Positions 22,129 to 36,177 of a stretch of DNA of 64,000 nt are shown in pieces. The stretch comes from Halichoerus grypus (Eukaryota; Chordata; Mammalia; Carnivora; Phocidae): assembly GCF_964656455.1 (NCBI RefSeq), contig NW_027555009.1:124001-188000 (forward strand), in the 5' to 3' direction. The notes under the pieces were generated by a model, which made no database searches, was not told the DNA's origin, and saw only the letters and a program-made list of their open reading frames with translations. Within the stretch, counting starts at the first letter, position 1, and each line of letters opens with the position of its first letter. Both the position numbers and the translations under genes were made by a program.

Positions 22129-22738
22129 TTTTTTTTTGTTATTAAATTTTTTTATTGTTATGTTAATCCCCATACATTACATCGGTAGTTTTAGATATAG
22201 TGTTCCATGATTCATTGTTTGTGCATAACACCCAGTGCTCCATGCAGAACGTGCCCTCCTCAATACCCATCACCAGGCTAACCCATCCTCCCACCCCCTC
22301 CCCTCTAGAACCCTCAGTTTGTTTTTCAGAGTCCATCGTCTCTCATGGTTCTTCTCCCCCTCCGATTTCTCCCCCTTCATTCTTCCCCTCCTGCTACATT
22401 CTTCTTCTTCTTTTTTTCTTTCTTAACATATATTGCATTATTTCTTTCAGAGGTACAGATCTGAGATTCAACAGTCTTGCACAATTCACAGCGCTTACCA
22501 GAACACATACCCTCCCCAGTGTCCATCACCCAGTCACCCCATCCCTCCCACCCCAACCCCCACTCCAGCAACCCTCAGTTTGTTTCCTGAGTTTAAGAAT
22601 TCCTCATATCAGTGAGGTCATATGATACATGTCTTTCTCTGTTTGACTTATTTCGCTCAGAATAATACCCTCCAGTTCCATCCACGTCGTTGCAAATGGC
22701 AAGATCTCATTCCTTTTGATGGCTGCATAATATTCCTT

Positions 22739-22788
<50 letters not shown>

Positions 22789-22867
22789 TATATATACCAA
22801 ACTTCTTTATCCATTCATCTGTTGATGGACATCTTGGCTCTTTCCACAGTTTGGCTATGGTGGACAT
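22129..22867 (-). mobile_element. L1 copy 6, 5'-truncated LINE-1 (739 bp)
   Basis: The left duplication reads tcataccaagcgttct and the T-run contains a G, as in copies 4 and 14. The 3' UTR keeps gagtttaag and the microsatellite (22743-22796) is of the TA/cacaca/TA class, so the copy is a mosaic. One C is missing in ccaccccctcccc near 22293. Confidence 0.94.
22604..22867 (-). pseudogene. L1 ORF2 C-terminal remnant, frame open (copy 6)
   Basis: Open on the minus strand from the 5' truncation point to the natural ORF2 stop. It shows CPSTDEWIKK, then a Tyr-Ile tract encoded by the microsatellite, then TKEYYAAIKRNE and the terminal MTSLI. This is the C-terminal tail of L1 ORF2p without the endonuclease and reverse-transcriptase domains. 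It is not a functional gene. Confidence 0.85.
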
Positions 22868-25800
22868 TAATAGCAAGCGTTCTACCTCGGAGAAACAACA
22901 CTGAAGAGAAACCGTGCTTTAGCTACCGACGACCTCTGTGTGGGAGGAAGCAGTTTAGGGTGTACTGTGGGTGAGAGCCTGGGGACGGGTTCCGTTTCGT
23001 AAAATCGAGGGAGAGACAGGCCGGAGAGAAGGCAGCTCTCAACTCACACCATGGCTATGGGGCTAGTACCGTTGCCCCGGGTGTGTGTGCAGGCTTAATG
23101 AAAACCGCCTAACTCGAAGGAAAAACTCGGTGGAGAATCCATGCTTCAGCTAAAACAGCCGCTCCTGAGGGTGGAAGCATTTTGTTGTGTGCGTGCATGA
23201 GAGCCCTGCAAGGGAGTCCAAAGCTTTTTGCGAGTGAGACTCAGGCCCCAGCAGAAGGCAGAACACGACTCCCCCTGTGTTTCATCAAGCTAGCACTGCG
23301 GCCCCACTTTTGCATGGAAGTCTCATCACTAGCGTTCTAACTCAAAGAAACAACAGTGTAGAGAAATCGTGCTTTAGTTACTGTCGACCTCCAGGCGGAG
23401 GAAGCAGTATACAGGGTACCGTGGGTGAGAGCCTGGGGAACGGTTTCCATACGTGAAACCGAGGGAGAAACCGTTCCGGGCAGAAGGCACCTCTGGACTC
23501 AGCTCTTGCTACCTGAAGCTAACACTACTGCTCCATGTGTGCTTGGAATGCTCCGTGCTCAACACTGCCTTGGAAGGAACAAGCCTGTAAAGAATCCCAG
23601 CTGCAGCTCATTCGCCTACCAGGCTACTAAGGCCACGAAGCCATGGTGTATACTTACTGCCCTTTAGGTAACATTGCCGTTCCTGAAGTCGGAGGAATTT
23701 TACAGTGCTCCTGTAGGAGAGACCGGGAAAGGGTCCCATACGTGAAATGGAGTGAGAAACGGGCCGGTGTGGAAGGGAGCTCTAAACTCACCTCTTGTTT
23801 CTGATGCTAGTACCCTTGCCCCGGGGGTGCCTGCAGGCCTAAAGCCAACCACCTAACTCAAGGGAACAACTCTTTAGAGAATTCCTGCTTCGGCTAAAAG
23901 AGCCATGCCTGAGGGTGGACGCATTTTGCTGCGTGCAAGGGTGAGCGCCCTGCAGCTGAGTCCCAAACCATTTTCTGTGTGAGACTCAGGCCCCGGAGGA
24001 AAGCAGAACACGACTCCCCACTTGTTTCATGAAGCTAGCACTGCGGCCCCACTTTTGCATGAAAGTCTAATCGCTAGCGTTCTAACTCGGAGAAACAACA
24101 CTAGAGAACCCGTGCTTTAGGTACCGTCGACCTCTGTGTGGGAGGAAGCGGTTTAGGGTGTACTGTGGGTGAGAGCCTGAGGACGGGTTCCATTTCGGAA
24201 AATCGGGGAAGGGACAGGCCGGTACACAAGGCAGCTCTCCGCTCACACCATGGTTATGGGGCTAGTACCGTTGCCCCGGGTGTGCGTGCAGGCTTAAAGA
24301 CAACCACCTAACTCGAAGGAAAACCTTGGGAGAGAATCCATGCTTCAGCTAAAACAGCCACTCCAGAGGGTGGGGAAGCATTTTGTTGTGTGCGTGCGTG
24401 AGAGCCCTGCAAGGGAGTCCAAAGCTTTTTGCGAGTGAGACTCAGGCCCCAGCAGAAGGCAGAACACGACTCGCCATGTGTTTCGTCAAGCTAGCACTGC
24501 GGCCCCACTTTTGCCTGGAAGTCTCATCGCTAGCGTTCAAACTCGAAGAAACAACAGTGCAGAGAAAGCGTGCTTTAGCTACCGTCGACCTCTCTGTGTG
24601 AGAAAGCAGTTTACGCTGCACTGTGGGTGAGAGCCTGGGGACAGGTTCCATAGGTAAAATCGAGGGAGAGACAGGCCAGTGCAGAAGGCAGCTGTCAACT
24701 CACCTCGTGTTTACGAGGCTAGTGCAGTTGCCCCGGGTGTGCCTGCAGGCCTAAAGCCAAGCACCTAAGTCGAAGGAACAACTCTGTAGAGAATTCCTGC
24801 TTCAGCGAACATAGGCATTCCTGAGGCTGGAAGCATTTTGCTGTGTGCCTGCGTGAGAGAAGTGCAATGGAGTCCCAAACCATTTTCCGTGTGAGACTCA
24901 GGCCCCGGGAGAAGGGAGGACACGCCTCCCCACTTGTTTCATGAAGTTAGCACTGCGGCCCCACTTTTGCATGGAAGTCTAATCGCTAGCGTTGTAACTC
25001 GGAGAAACAACACGGTAGAGAAACCGTGCTTTAGCTACCGTCGACCTCTGTGGGAGGAAGCAGTATAGGGTGTACTGTGGGTGAGAGCCTGGGGACGGGT
25101 TCCATTTCGTAAAATCGGGGGAGAGACAGGCCGGTACACAAGGCAGCCCTCCACTCATACCATGGCTATGGGGCTAGTACCGTTACCCCGGGTGTGCGTG
25201 CAGGCTTAAAGACAACCACCTAACTCGAAGGAAAAACTTGGGAGAGAATCCATGCTTCAGCTAAAACAGCCACTCCAGAGGGTGGGGAAGCGTTTTGTTG
25301 TGTGCGTGCGTGAGAGCCCTGCAAGGGAGTCCAAAGCTTTTTGCGAGTGAGACTCAGGCCCCAGCAGAAGGCAGAACACGACTCGCCATGTGTTTCATCA
25401 AGCTAGCACTGCGGCCCCACTTTCGCATGGAAGTCTAATCGCTAGCGTTCTAACTCGGAGAAACAACACGGTAGAGAAACCGTGCTTTAGCTACCATCCA
25501 CGTCTCTGAGGGAGGAAGCAGTTTCCAGGCTACCGTGGGTGAGAGCCTGGGGAACGGGTTCCTTACGTGAGACCGAGGGAGAAGAAGTCCGGGCCAGAAG
25601 GCACCTCTCGACTCAGCTCTTGTTACCTGAAGCTAACACTACCGCTCCGTGTGTGCATAGGAATGCCAAGTGCTCCACACTGATTTGGCAGAAAGAAGCC
25701 AGTCAAGAATCCCAGCTTCAGCTCATTCGCCTCTCCACAGGGTGGCAGCATTTTCAACTCTGCTTGAGTGCAAACCTGGGGAATGAGTCCCAGCAGAATT

Positions 25801-26594
25801 CCGAGGGAGAAATAAGCATGGGCAGGAGGCAGCTATCGACTCAACTCTTGTTTCGGGAAACTAGATCGGCTCTCCAGTGTGGGCGTGTAGTCCTAAGTGC
25901 CATCCACCCAACGCAAAGGAACAAAAGCGCAGAGGACCCGTGCCTCAGCAAAGATCGCCCTTCCTGAGCGTGCACTTCATCTATTGTGTGTTTTTGTGAA
26001 AGCATGAGAAATGGAACCTAAACGTAACTCGGAGTGAGAAGCAGGCCTGTAAGGAAGGCTGCTGTGGACTCACCTCTTGTTTGAGGAGATTAGCACTGCT
26101 GTACCCTGTGTGCCTGGATGCCTAGTTACCAGGCTACTAACACCAAGAATCAATGCTATAGAGTTACTGCGCTTTAGTTAACATTGCCGTTCCTGAAGCC
26201 AGGGGAATTTGACAGTGCTCGTGGTTGAGAGCCCGGGGAAAGGGTCCCATACGTGAAATGGAGTGAGAAACAGGCCGGAGCGGAAGGCAGCTCTCAACTC
26301 ACCTCTTGTTGATGAGGCTGGTACCCTTGCCCCGGGTGTGCCTGCAGGCCTAAAGCCAACCACCTAACTCAAAGGAACAACTCTGTAGAGAATTCCTGCT
26401 TCGGCTAAAGTAGCCATGCCGGAGGGTGGACGCATTTTGCTGTGTGCATGCGTGAGCGCACTGCAAGTGAGTCCACAACCATTTTCCGTGTGGGACTCAG
26501 GCCCCGGCAGAAGGCAGAACACGACTCCCCACTTGTTTCCTGAGGCTAGCACTGCGGCCCCACTTTTGCATGGAAGTCTAATAGCAAGCGTTCT
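22868..26594. repeat. Monomer block 6 (3,727 bp)
   Basis: Standard layout. Local changes are tgcatgaaagtc near 24058, tcggggaaggg near 24205 and agccagtcaag near 25698. It shares ctccagtgtgggcg near 25871 with block 7, ctgcgtgcaagg (23930) with blocks 1, 7 and 10, and gcctgcaggcc (24741) with blocks 1 and 10. Confidence 0.95.
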
Positions 26595-27212
26595 TTTTTT
26601 TTTTTTTATTAAATTTTTTTTATTGTTATGTTAATCCCCATACATTACATCGGTAGTTTTAGATATAGTGTTCCATGATTCATTGTTTGTGCATAACACC
26701 CAGTGCTCCATGCAGAACGTGCCCTCCTCAATACCCATCACCAGGCTAACCCATCCTCCCAACCCCTCCCCTCTAGAACCCTCAGTTTGTTTTTCAGAGT
26801 CCATCGTCTCTCATGGTTCTTCTCCCCCTCCGATTTCTCCCCCTTCATTCTTCCCCTCCTGCTACATTCTTCTTCTTCTTTTTTTCTTTCTTAACATATA
26901 TTGCATTATTTCTTTCAGAGGTACAGATCTGAGATTCAACAGTCTTGCACAATTCACAGCGCTTACCAGAACACATACCCTCCCCAGTGTCCATCACCCA
27001 GTCACCCCATCCCTCCCACCCCACCCCCCACTCCAGCAACCCTCAGGTTGTTTCCTGAGTTTAAGAATTCCTCATATCAGTGAGTTCATATGATACATGT
27101 CTTTCTCTGTTTGACTTATTTCGCTCAGCATAATACCCTCCAGTTCCATCCACGTCGTTGCAAATGGCAAGATCTCATTCCTTTTGATGGCTGCATAATA
27201 TTCCTTTGTGTA

Positions 27213-27243
<31 letters not shown>

Positions 27244-27337
27244 ATATATATATATATATATATAGACCAAACTTCTTTATCCATTCATCTGTTGATGGAC
27301 ATCTTGGCTCTTTCCACAGTTTGGCTATGGTGGACAT
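26595..27337 (-). mobile_element. L1 copy 7, 5'-truncated LINE-1 (743 bp)
   Basis: Intact duplications; ORF2 stop near 27072. The microsatellite at 27211-27264 is (TCTA)n-(TA)n. Marks are tcccaacccctccc near 26757, and gagttcatatg near 27082, which is shared with copy 11. Confidence 0.94.
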
Positions 27338-30300
27338 TAATAGCAAGCGTTCTACCTCGGAGAAACAACACTGAAGAGAAACCGTGCTTTAGCTACCGAC
27401 GACCTCTGTGTGGGAGGAAGCAGTTTAGGGTGTACTGTGGGTGAGAGCCTGGGGACGGGTTCCGTTTCGTAAAATCGAGGGAGAGACAGGCCGGAGAGAA
27501 GGCAGCTCTCAACTCACACCATGGCTATGGGGCTAGTACCGTTGCCCCGGGTGTGTGTGCAGGCTTAATGAAAACCGCCTAACTCGAAGGAAAAACTCGG
27601 TGGAGAATCCATGCTTCAGCTAAAACAGCCGCTCCTGAGGGTGGAAGCATTTTGTTGTGTGCGTGCATGAGAGCCCTGCAAGGGAGTCCAAAGCTTTTTG
27701 CGAGTGAGACTCAGGCCCCAGCAGAAGGCAGAACACGACTCCCCCTGTGTTTCATCAAGCTAGCACTGCGGCCCCACTTTTGCATGGAAGTCTCATCACT
27801 AGCGTTCTAACTCAAAGAAACAACAGTGTAGAGAAATCGTGCTTTAGTTACTGTCGACCTCCAGGCGGAGGAAGCAGTATACAGGGTACCGTGGGTGAGA
27901 GCCTGGGGAACGGTTTCCATACGTGAAACCGAGGGAGAAACCGTTCCGGGCAGAAGGCACCTCTGGACTCAGCTCTTGCTACCTGAAGCTAACACTACTG
28001 CTCCATGTGTGCTTGGAATGCTCCGTGCTCAACACTGCCTTGGAAGGAACAAGCCTGTAAAGAATCCCAGCTGCAGCTCATTCGCCTACCAGGCTACTAA
28101 GGCCACGAAGCCATGGTGTATACTTACTGCCCTTTAGGTAACATTGCCGTTCCTGAAGTCGGAGGAATTTTACAGTGCTCCTGTAGGAGAGACCGGGAAA
28201 GGGTCCCATACGTGAAATGGAGTGAGAAACGGGCCGGTGTGGAAGGGAGCTCTAAACTCACCTCTTGTTTCTGATGCTAGTACCCTTGCCCCGGGGGTGC
28301 CTGCAGGCCTAAAGCCAACCACCTAACTCAAGGGAACAACTCTTTAGAGAACTCCTGCTTCGGCTAAAAGAGCCATGCCTGAGGGTGGACGCATTTTGCT
28401 GCGTGCAAGGGTGAGCGCCCTGCAGCTGAGTCCCAAACCATTTTCTGTGTGAGACTCAGGCCCCGGAGGAAAGCAGAACACGACTCCCCACTTGTTTCAT
28501 GAAGCTAGCACTGCGGCCCCACTTTTGCATGGAAGTCTAATCGCTAGCGTTCTAACTCGGAGAAACAACACTAGAGAACCCGTGCTTTAGGTACCGTCGA
28601 CCTCTGTGTGGGAGGAAGCGGTTTAGGGTGTACTGTGGGTGAGAGCCTGAGGACGGGTTCCATTTCGGAAAATCGGGGGAGGGACAGGCCGGTACACAAG
28701 GCAGCTCTCCGCTCACACCATGGTTATGGGGCTAGTACCGTTGCCCCGGGTGTGCGTGCAGGCTTAAAGACAACCACCTAACTCGAAGGAAAACCTTGGG
28801 AGAGAATCCATGCTTCAGCTAAAACAGCCACTCCAGAGGGTGGGGAAGCATTTTGTTGTGTGCGTGCGTGAGAGCCCTGCAAGGGAGTCCAAAGCTTTTT
28901 GCGAGTGAGACTCAGGCCCCAGCAGAAGGCAGAACACGACTCGCCATGTGTTTCGTCAAGCTAGCACTGCGGCCCCACTTTTGCCTGGAAGTCTCATCGC
29001 TAGCGTTCAAACTCGAAGAAACAACAGTGCAGAGAAAGCGTGCTTTAGCTACCGTCGACCTCTCTGTGTGAGAAAGCAGTTTACGCTGCACTGTGGGTGA
29101 GAGCCTGGGGACAGGTTCCATAGGTAAAATCGAGGGAGAGACAGGCCAGTGCAGAAGGCAGCTGTCAACTCACCTCGTGTTTACGAGGCTAGTGCAGTTG
29201 CCCCGGGTGTGCCTGCCGGCCTAAAGCCAAGCACCTAAGTCGAAGGAACAACTCTGTAGAGAATTCCTGCTTCAGCGAACATAGGCATTCCTGAGGCTGG
29301 AAGCATTTTGCTGTGTGCCTGCGTGAGAGAAGTGCAATGGAGTCCCAAACCATTTTCCGTGTGAGACTCAGGCCCCGGGAGAAGGGAGGACACGCCTCCC
29401 CACTTGTTTCATGAAGTTAGCACTGCGGCCCCACTTTTGCATGGAAGTCTAATCGCTAGCGTTGTAACTCGGAGAAACAACACGGTAGAGAAACCGTGCT
29501 TTAGCTACCGTCGACCTCTGTGGGAGGAAGCAGTATAGGGTGTACTGTGGGTGAGAGCCTGGGGACGGGTTCCATTTCGTAAAATCGGGGGAGAGACAGG
29601 CCGGTACACAAGGCAGCCCTCCACTCATACCATGGCTATGGGGCTAGTACCGTTACCCCGGGTGTGTGTGCAGGCTTAAAGACAACCACCTAACTCGAAG
29701 GAAAAACTTGGGAGAGAATCCATGCTTCAGCTAAAACAGCCACTCCAGAGGGTGGGGAAGCGTTTTGTTGTGTGCGTGCGTGAGAGCCCTGCAAGGGAGT
29801 CCAAAGCTTTTTGCGAGTGAGACTCAGGCCCCAGCAGAAGGCAGAACACGACTCGCCATGTGTTTCATCAAGCTAGCACTGCGGCCCCACTTTCGCATGG
29901 AAGTCTAATCGCTAGCGTTCTAACTCGAAGAAACAACACGGTAGAGAAACCGTGCTTTAGCTACCATCCTCGTCTCTGAGGGAGGAAGCAGTTTCCAGGC
30001 TACCGTGGGTGAGAGCCTGGGGAACGGGTTCCTTACGTGAGACCGAGGGAGAAGAAGTCCGGGCCAGAAGGCACCTCTCGACTCAGCTCTTGTTACCTGA
30101 AGCTAACACTACCGCTCCGTGTGTGCATAGGAATGCCAAGTGCTCCACACTGATTTGGCAGAAAGAAGCCGGTCAAGAATCCCAGCTTCAGCTCATTCGC
30201 CTCTCCACAGGGTGGCAGCATTTTCAACTCTGCTTGAGTGCAAACCTGGGGAATGAGTCCCAGCAGAATTCCGAGGGAGAAATAAGCATGGGCAGGAGGC

Positions 30301-31064
30301 AGCTATCGACTCAACTCTTGTTTCGGGAAACTAGATCGGCTCTCCAGTGTGGGCGTGTAGTCCTAAGTGCCATCCACCCAACGCAAAGGAACAAAAGCGC
30401 AGAGGACCCGTGCCTCAGCAAAGATCGCCCTTCCTGAGCGTGCACTTCATCTATTGTGTGTTTTTGTGAAAGCATGAGAAATGGAACCTAAACGTAACTC
30501 GGAGTGAGAAGCAGGCCTGTAAGGAAGGCTGCTGTGGACTCACCTCTTGTTTGAGGAGATTAGCACTGCTGTACCCTGTGTGCCTGGATGCCTAGTTACC
30601 AGGCTACTAACACCAAGAATCAATGCTATAGAGTTACTGCGCTTTAGTTAACATTGCCGTTCCTGAAGCCAGGGGAATTTGACAGTGCTCGTGGTTGAGA
30701 GCCCGGGGAAAGGGTCCCATACGTGAAATGGAGTGAGAAACAGGCCGGAGCGGAAGGCAGCTCTCAACTCACCTCTTGTTGATGAGGCTGGTACCCTTGC
30801 CCCGGGTGTGCCTGCAGGCCTAAAGCCAACCACCTAACTCAAAGGAACAACTCTGTAGAGAATTCCTGCTTCGGCTAAAGTAGCCATGCCGGAGGGTGGA
30901 CGCATTTTGCTGTGTGCATGCGTGAGCGCACTGCAAGTGAGTCCACAACCATTTTCCGTGTGGGACTCAGGCCCCGGCAGAAGGCAGAACACGACTCCCC
31001 ACTTGTTTCCTGAGGCTAGCACTGCGGCCCCACTTTTGCATGGAAGTCTAATAGCAAGCGTTCT
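27338..31064. repeat. Monomer block 7 (3,727 bp)
   Basis: Standard layout. It shares ctccagtgtgggcg near 30341 with block 6. It shares ctcgaagaaacaacacgg and catcctcgtctc (29925-29975) with block 8. It is therefore a bridge between the two neighbours. Confidence 0.95.
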
Positions 31065-31799
31065 TTTTTTTTTTTTTATTAAATTTTTTTATTGTTATGT
31101 TAATCCCCATACATTACATCGGTAGTTTTAGATATAGTGTTCCATGATTCATTGTTTGTGCATAACACCCAGTGCTCCATGCAGAACGTGCCCTCCTCAA
31201 TACCCATCACCAGGCTAACCCATCCTCCCACCCCCCTCCCCTCTAGAACCCTCAGTTTGTTTTTCAGAGTCCATCGTCTCTCATGGTTCTTCTCCCCCTC
31301 CGATTTCTCCCCCTTCATTCTTCCCCTCCTGCTACATTCTTCTTCTTCTTTTTTTCTTTCTTAACATATATTGCATTATTTCTTTCAGAGGTACAGATCT
31401 GAGATTCAACAGTCTTGCACAATTCACAGCGCTTACCAGAACACATACCCTCCCCAGTGTCCATCACCCAGTCACCCCATCCCTCCCACCCCACCCCCCA
31501 CTCCAGCAACCCTCAGGTTGTTTCCTGAGTTTAAGAATTCCTCATATCAGTGAGGTCATATGATACATGTCTTTCTCTGTTTGACTTATTTCGCTCAGCA
31601 TAATACCCTCCAGTTCCATCCACGTCGTTGCAAATGGCAAGATCTCATTCCTATTGATGGCTGCATAATATTCCTTTGTGTATATCTATCTATCTATCTA
31701 TCTATCTATATATATATATATATATAGACCAAACTTCTTTATCCATTCATCTGTTGATGGACATCTTGGCTCTTTCCACAGTTTGGCTATGGTGGACAT
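31065..31799 (-). mobile_element. L1 copy 8, 5'-truncated LINE-1 (735 bp)
   Basis: Intact duplications; ORF2 stop near 31542. The microsatellite at 31681-31726 is (TCTA)n-(TA)n and shorter than in copies 5 and 7. Private mark: tcctattgatgg near 31651. Confidence 0.94.
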
Positions 31800-34700
31800 T
31801 AATAGCAAGCGTTCTACCTCGGAGAAACAACACTGAAGAGAAACCGTGCTTTAGCTACCGACGACCTCTGTGTGGGAGGAAGCAGTTTAGGGTGTACTGT
31901 GGGTGAGAGCCTGGGGACGGGTTCCGTTTCGTAAAATCGAGGGAGAGACAGGCCGGAGAGAAGGCAGCTCTCAACTCACACCATGGCTATGGGGCTAGTA
32001 CCGTTGCCCCGGGTGTGTGTGCAGGCTTAATGAAAACCGCCTAACTCGAAGGAAAAACTCGGTGGAGAATCCATGCTTCAGCTAAAACAGCCGCTCCTGA
32101 GGGTGGAAGCATTTTGTTGTGTGCGTGCATGAGAGCCCTGCAAGGGAGTCCAAAGCATTTTGCGAGTGAGACTCAGGCCCCAGCAGAAGGCAGAACACGA
32201 CTCCCCCTGTGTTTCATCAAGCTAGCACTGCGGCCCCACTTTTGCATGGAAGTCTCATCACTAGCGTTCTAACTCAAAGAAACAACAGTGTAGAGAAATC
32301 GTGCTTTAGTTACTGTCGACCTCCAGGCGGAGGAAGCAGTATACAGGGTACCGTGGGTGAGAGCCTGGGGAACGGTTTCCATACGTGAAACCGAGGGAGA
32401 AACCGTTCCGGGCAGAAGGCACCTCTGGACTCAGCTCTTGCTACCTGAAGCTAACACTACTTCTCCATGTGTGCTTGGAATGCTCCGTGCTCAACACTGC
32501 CTTGGAAGGAACAAGCCTGTAAAGAATCCCAGCTGCAGCTCATTCGCCTACCAGGCTACTAAGGCCACGAAGCCATGGTGTGTACTTACTGCCCTTTAGG
32601 TAACATTGCCGTTCCTGAAGTCGGAGGAATTTTACAGTGCTCCTGTAGGAGAGACCGGGAAAGGGTCCCATACGTGAAATGGAGTGAGAAACGGGCCGGT
32701 GTGGAAGGGAGCTCTAAACTCACCTCTTGTTTCTGATGCTAGTACCCTTGCCCCGGGGGTGCCTGCAGGCCTAAAGCCAACCACCTAACTCAAGGGAACA
32801 ACTCTTTAGAGAATTCCTGCTTCGGCTAAAAGAGCCATGCCTGAGGGTGGACGCATTTTGCTGTGTGCAAGGGTGAGCGCCCTGCAGCTGAGTCCCAAAC
32901 CATTTTCTGTGTGAGACTCAGGCCCCGGAGGAAAGCAGAACACGACTCCCCACTTGTTTCATGAAGCTAGCACTGCGGCCCCACTTTTGCATGGAAGTCT
33001 AATCGCTAGCGTTCTAACTCGGAGAAACAACACTAGAGAACCCGTGCTTTAGGTACCGTCGACCTCTGTGTGGGAGGAAGCGGTTTAGGGTGTACTGTGG
33101 GTGAGAGCCTGAGGACGGGTTCCATTTCGGAAAATCGGGGGAGGGACAGGCCGGTACACAAGGCAGCTCTCCGCTCACACCGTGGTTATGGGGCTAGTAC
33201 CGTTGCCCCAGGTGTGCGTGCAGGCTTAAAGACAACCACCTAACTCGAAGGAAAACCTTGGGAGAGAATCCATGCTTCAGCTAAAACAGCCACTCCAGAG
33301 GGTGGGGAAGCATTTTGTTGTGTGCGTGCGTGAGAGCCCTGCAAGGGAGTCCAAAGCTTTTTGCGAGTGAGACTCAGGCCCCAGCAGAAGGCAGAACACG
33401 ACTCGCCATGTGTTTCGTCAAGCTAGCACTGCGGCCCCACTTTTGCCTGGAAGTCTCATCGCTAGCGTTCAAACTCGAAGAAACAACAGTGCAGAGAAAG
33501 CGTGCTTTAGCTACCGTCGACCTCTCTGTGTGAGAAAGCAGTTTACGCTGCACTGTGGGTGAGAGCCTGGGGACAGGTTCCATAGGTAAAATCGAGGGAG
33601 AGACAGGCCAGTGCAGAAGGCAGCTGTCAACTCACCTCGTGTTTACGAGGCTAGTGCAGTTGCCCCGGGTGTGCCTGCCGGCCTAAAGCCAAGCACCTAA
33701 GTCGAAGGAACAACTCTGTAGAGAATTCCTGCTTCAGCGAACATAGGCATTCCTGAGGCTGGAAGCATTTTGCTGTGTGCCTGCGTGAGAGAAGTGCAAT
33801 GGAGTCCCAAACCATTTTCCGTGTGAGACTCAGGCCCCGGGAGAAGGGAAGACACGCCTCCCCACTTGTTTCATGAAGTTAGCACTGCGGCCCCACTTTT
33901 GCATGGAAGTCTAATCGCTAGCGTTGTAACTCGGAGAAACAACACGGTAGAGAAACCGTGCTTTAGCTACCGTCGACCTCTGTGGGAGGAAGCAGTATAG
34001 GGTGTACTGTGGGTGAGAGCCTGGGGACGGGTTCCATTTCGTAAAATCGGGGGAGAGACAGGCCGGTACACAAGGCAGCCCTCCACTCATACCATGGCTA
34101 TGGGGCTAGTACCGTTACCCCGGGTGTGCGTGCAGGCTTAAAGACAACCACCTAACTCGAAGGAAAAACTTGGGAGAGAATCCATGCTTCAGCTAAAACA
34201 GCCACTCCAGAGGGTGGGGAAGCGTTTTGTTGTGTGCGTGCGTGAGAGCCCTGCAAGGGAGTCCAAAGCTTTTTGCGAGTGAGACTCAGGCCCCAGCAGA
34301 AGGCAGAACACGACTCGCCATGTGTTTCATCAAGCTAGCACTGCGGCCCCACTTTCGCATGGAAGTCTAATCGCTAGCGTTCTAACTCGAAGAAACAACA
34401 CGGTAGAGAAACCGTGCTTTAGCTACCATCCTCGTCTCTGAGGGAGGAAGCAGTTTCCAGGCTACCGTGGGTGAGAGCCTGGGGAACGGGTTCCTTACGT
34501 GAGACCGAGGGAGAAGAAGTCCGGGCCAGAAGGCACCTCTCGACTCAGCTCTTGTTACCTGAAGCTAACACTACCGCTCCGTGTGTGCATAGGAATGCCA
34601 AGTGCTCCACACTGATTTGGCAGAAAGAAGCCGGTCAAGAATCCCAGCTTCAGCTCATTCGCCTCTCCACAGGGTGGCAGCATTTTCAACTCTGCTTGAG

Positions 34701-35526
34701 TGCAAACCTGGGGAATGAGTCCCAGCAGAATTCCGAGGGAGAAATAAGCATGGGCAGGAGGCAGCTATCGACTCAACTCTTGTTTCGGGAAACTAGATCG
34801 GCTCTCCCGTGTGTGCGTGTAGTCCTAAGTGCCATCCACCCAACGCAAAGGAACAAAAGCGCAGAGGACCCGTGCCTCAGCAAAGATCGCCCTTCCTGAG
34901 CGTGCACTTCATCTATTGTGTGTTTTTGTGAAAGCATGAGAAATGGAACCTAAACGTAACTCGGAGTGAGAAGCAGGCCTGTAAGGAAGGCTGCTGTGGA
35001 CTCACCTCTTGTTTGAGGAGATTAGCACTGCTGTACCCTGTGTGCCTGGATGCCTAGTTACCAGGCTACTAACACCAAGAATCAATGCTATAGAGTTACT
35101 GCGCTTTAGTTAACATTGCCGTTCCTGAAGCCAGGGGAATTTGACAGTGCTCGTGGTTGAGAGCCCGGGGAAAGGGTCCCATACGTGAAATGGAGTGAGA
35201 AACAGGCCGGAGCGGAAGGCAGCTCTCAACTCACCTCTTGTTGATGAGGCTGGTACCCTTGCCCCGGGTGTGCCTGCAGGCCTAAAGCCAACCACCTAAC
35301 TCAAAGGAACAACTCTGTAGAGAATTCCTGCTTCGGCTAAAGTAGCCATGCCGGAGGGTGCACGCATTTTGCTGTGTGCATGCGTGAGCGCACTGCAAGT
35401 GAGTCCACAACCATTTTCCGTGTGGGACTCAGGCCCCGGCAGAAGGCAGAACACGACTCCCCACTTGTTTCCTGAGGCTAGCACTGCGGCCCCACTTTTG
35501 CATGGAAGTCTAATAGCAAGCGTTCT
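31800..35526. repeat. Monomer block 8 (3,727 bp)
   Basis: Standard layout. Shared with block 9: aaagcattttgcg near 32154 and ctacttctcc near 32457. Shared with block 7: catcctcgtctc near 34426. Shared with block 3: accgtggttatgg with ccccaggtg near 33180-33212, and gtgcacgcatt near 35358. Private: gggaagacacgcc near 33845. Confidence 0.95.
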
Positions 35527-36135
35527 TTTTTTTTTTTTTATTAAATTTTTTTTATTGTTATGTTAATCCCCATACATTACATCGGTAGTTTTAGATATAG
35601 TGTTCCATGATTCATTGTTTGTGCATAACACCCAGTGCTCCATGCAGAACGTGCCCTCCTCAATACCCATCACCAGGCTAACCCATCCTCCCACCCCCCT
35701 CCCCTCTAGAACCCTCAGTTTGTTTTTCAGAGTCCATCGTCTCTCATGGTTCTTCTCCCCCTCCGATTTCTCCCCCTTCTTCCTCTCCTGCTACATTCTT
35801 CTTCTTCTTTTTTTCTTTCTTAACATATATTGCATTATTTCTTTCAGAGGTACAGATCTGAGATTCAACAGTCTTGCACAATTCACAGCGCTTACCAGAA
35901 CACATACCCTCCCCAGTGTCCATCACCCAGTCACCCCATCCCTCCCACCCCACCCCCCACTCCAGCAACCCTCAGGTTGTTTCCTGAGTTTAAGAATTCC
36001 TCATATCAGTGAGGTCATATGATACATGTCTTTCTCTGTTTGACTTATTTCGCTCAGCATAATACCCTCCAGTTCCATCCACGTCGTTGCAAATGGCAAG
36101 ATCTCATTCCTTTTGATGGCTGCATAATATTCCTT

Positions 36136-36177
<42 letters not shown>

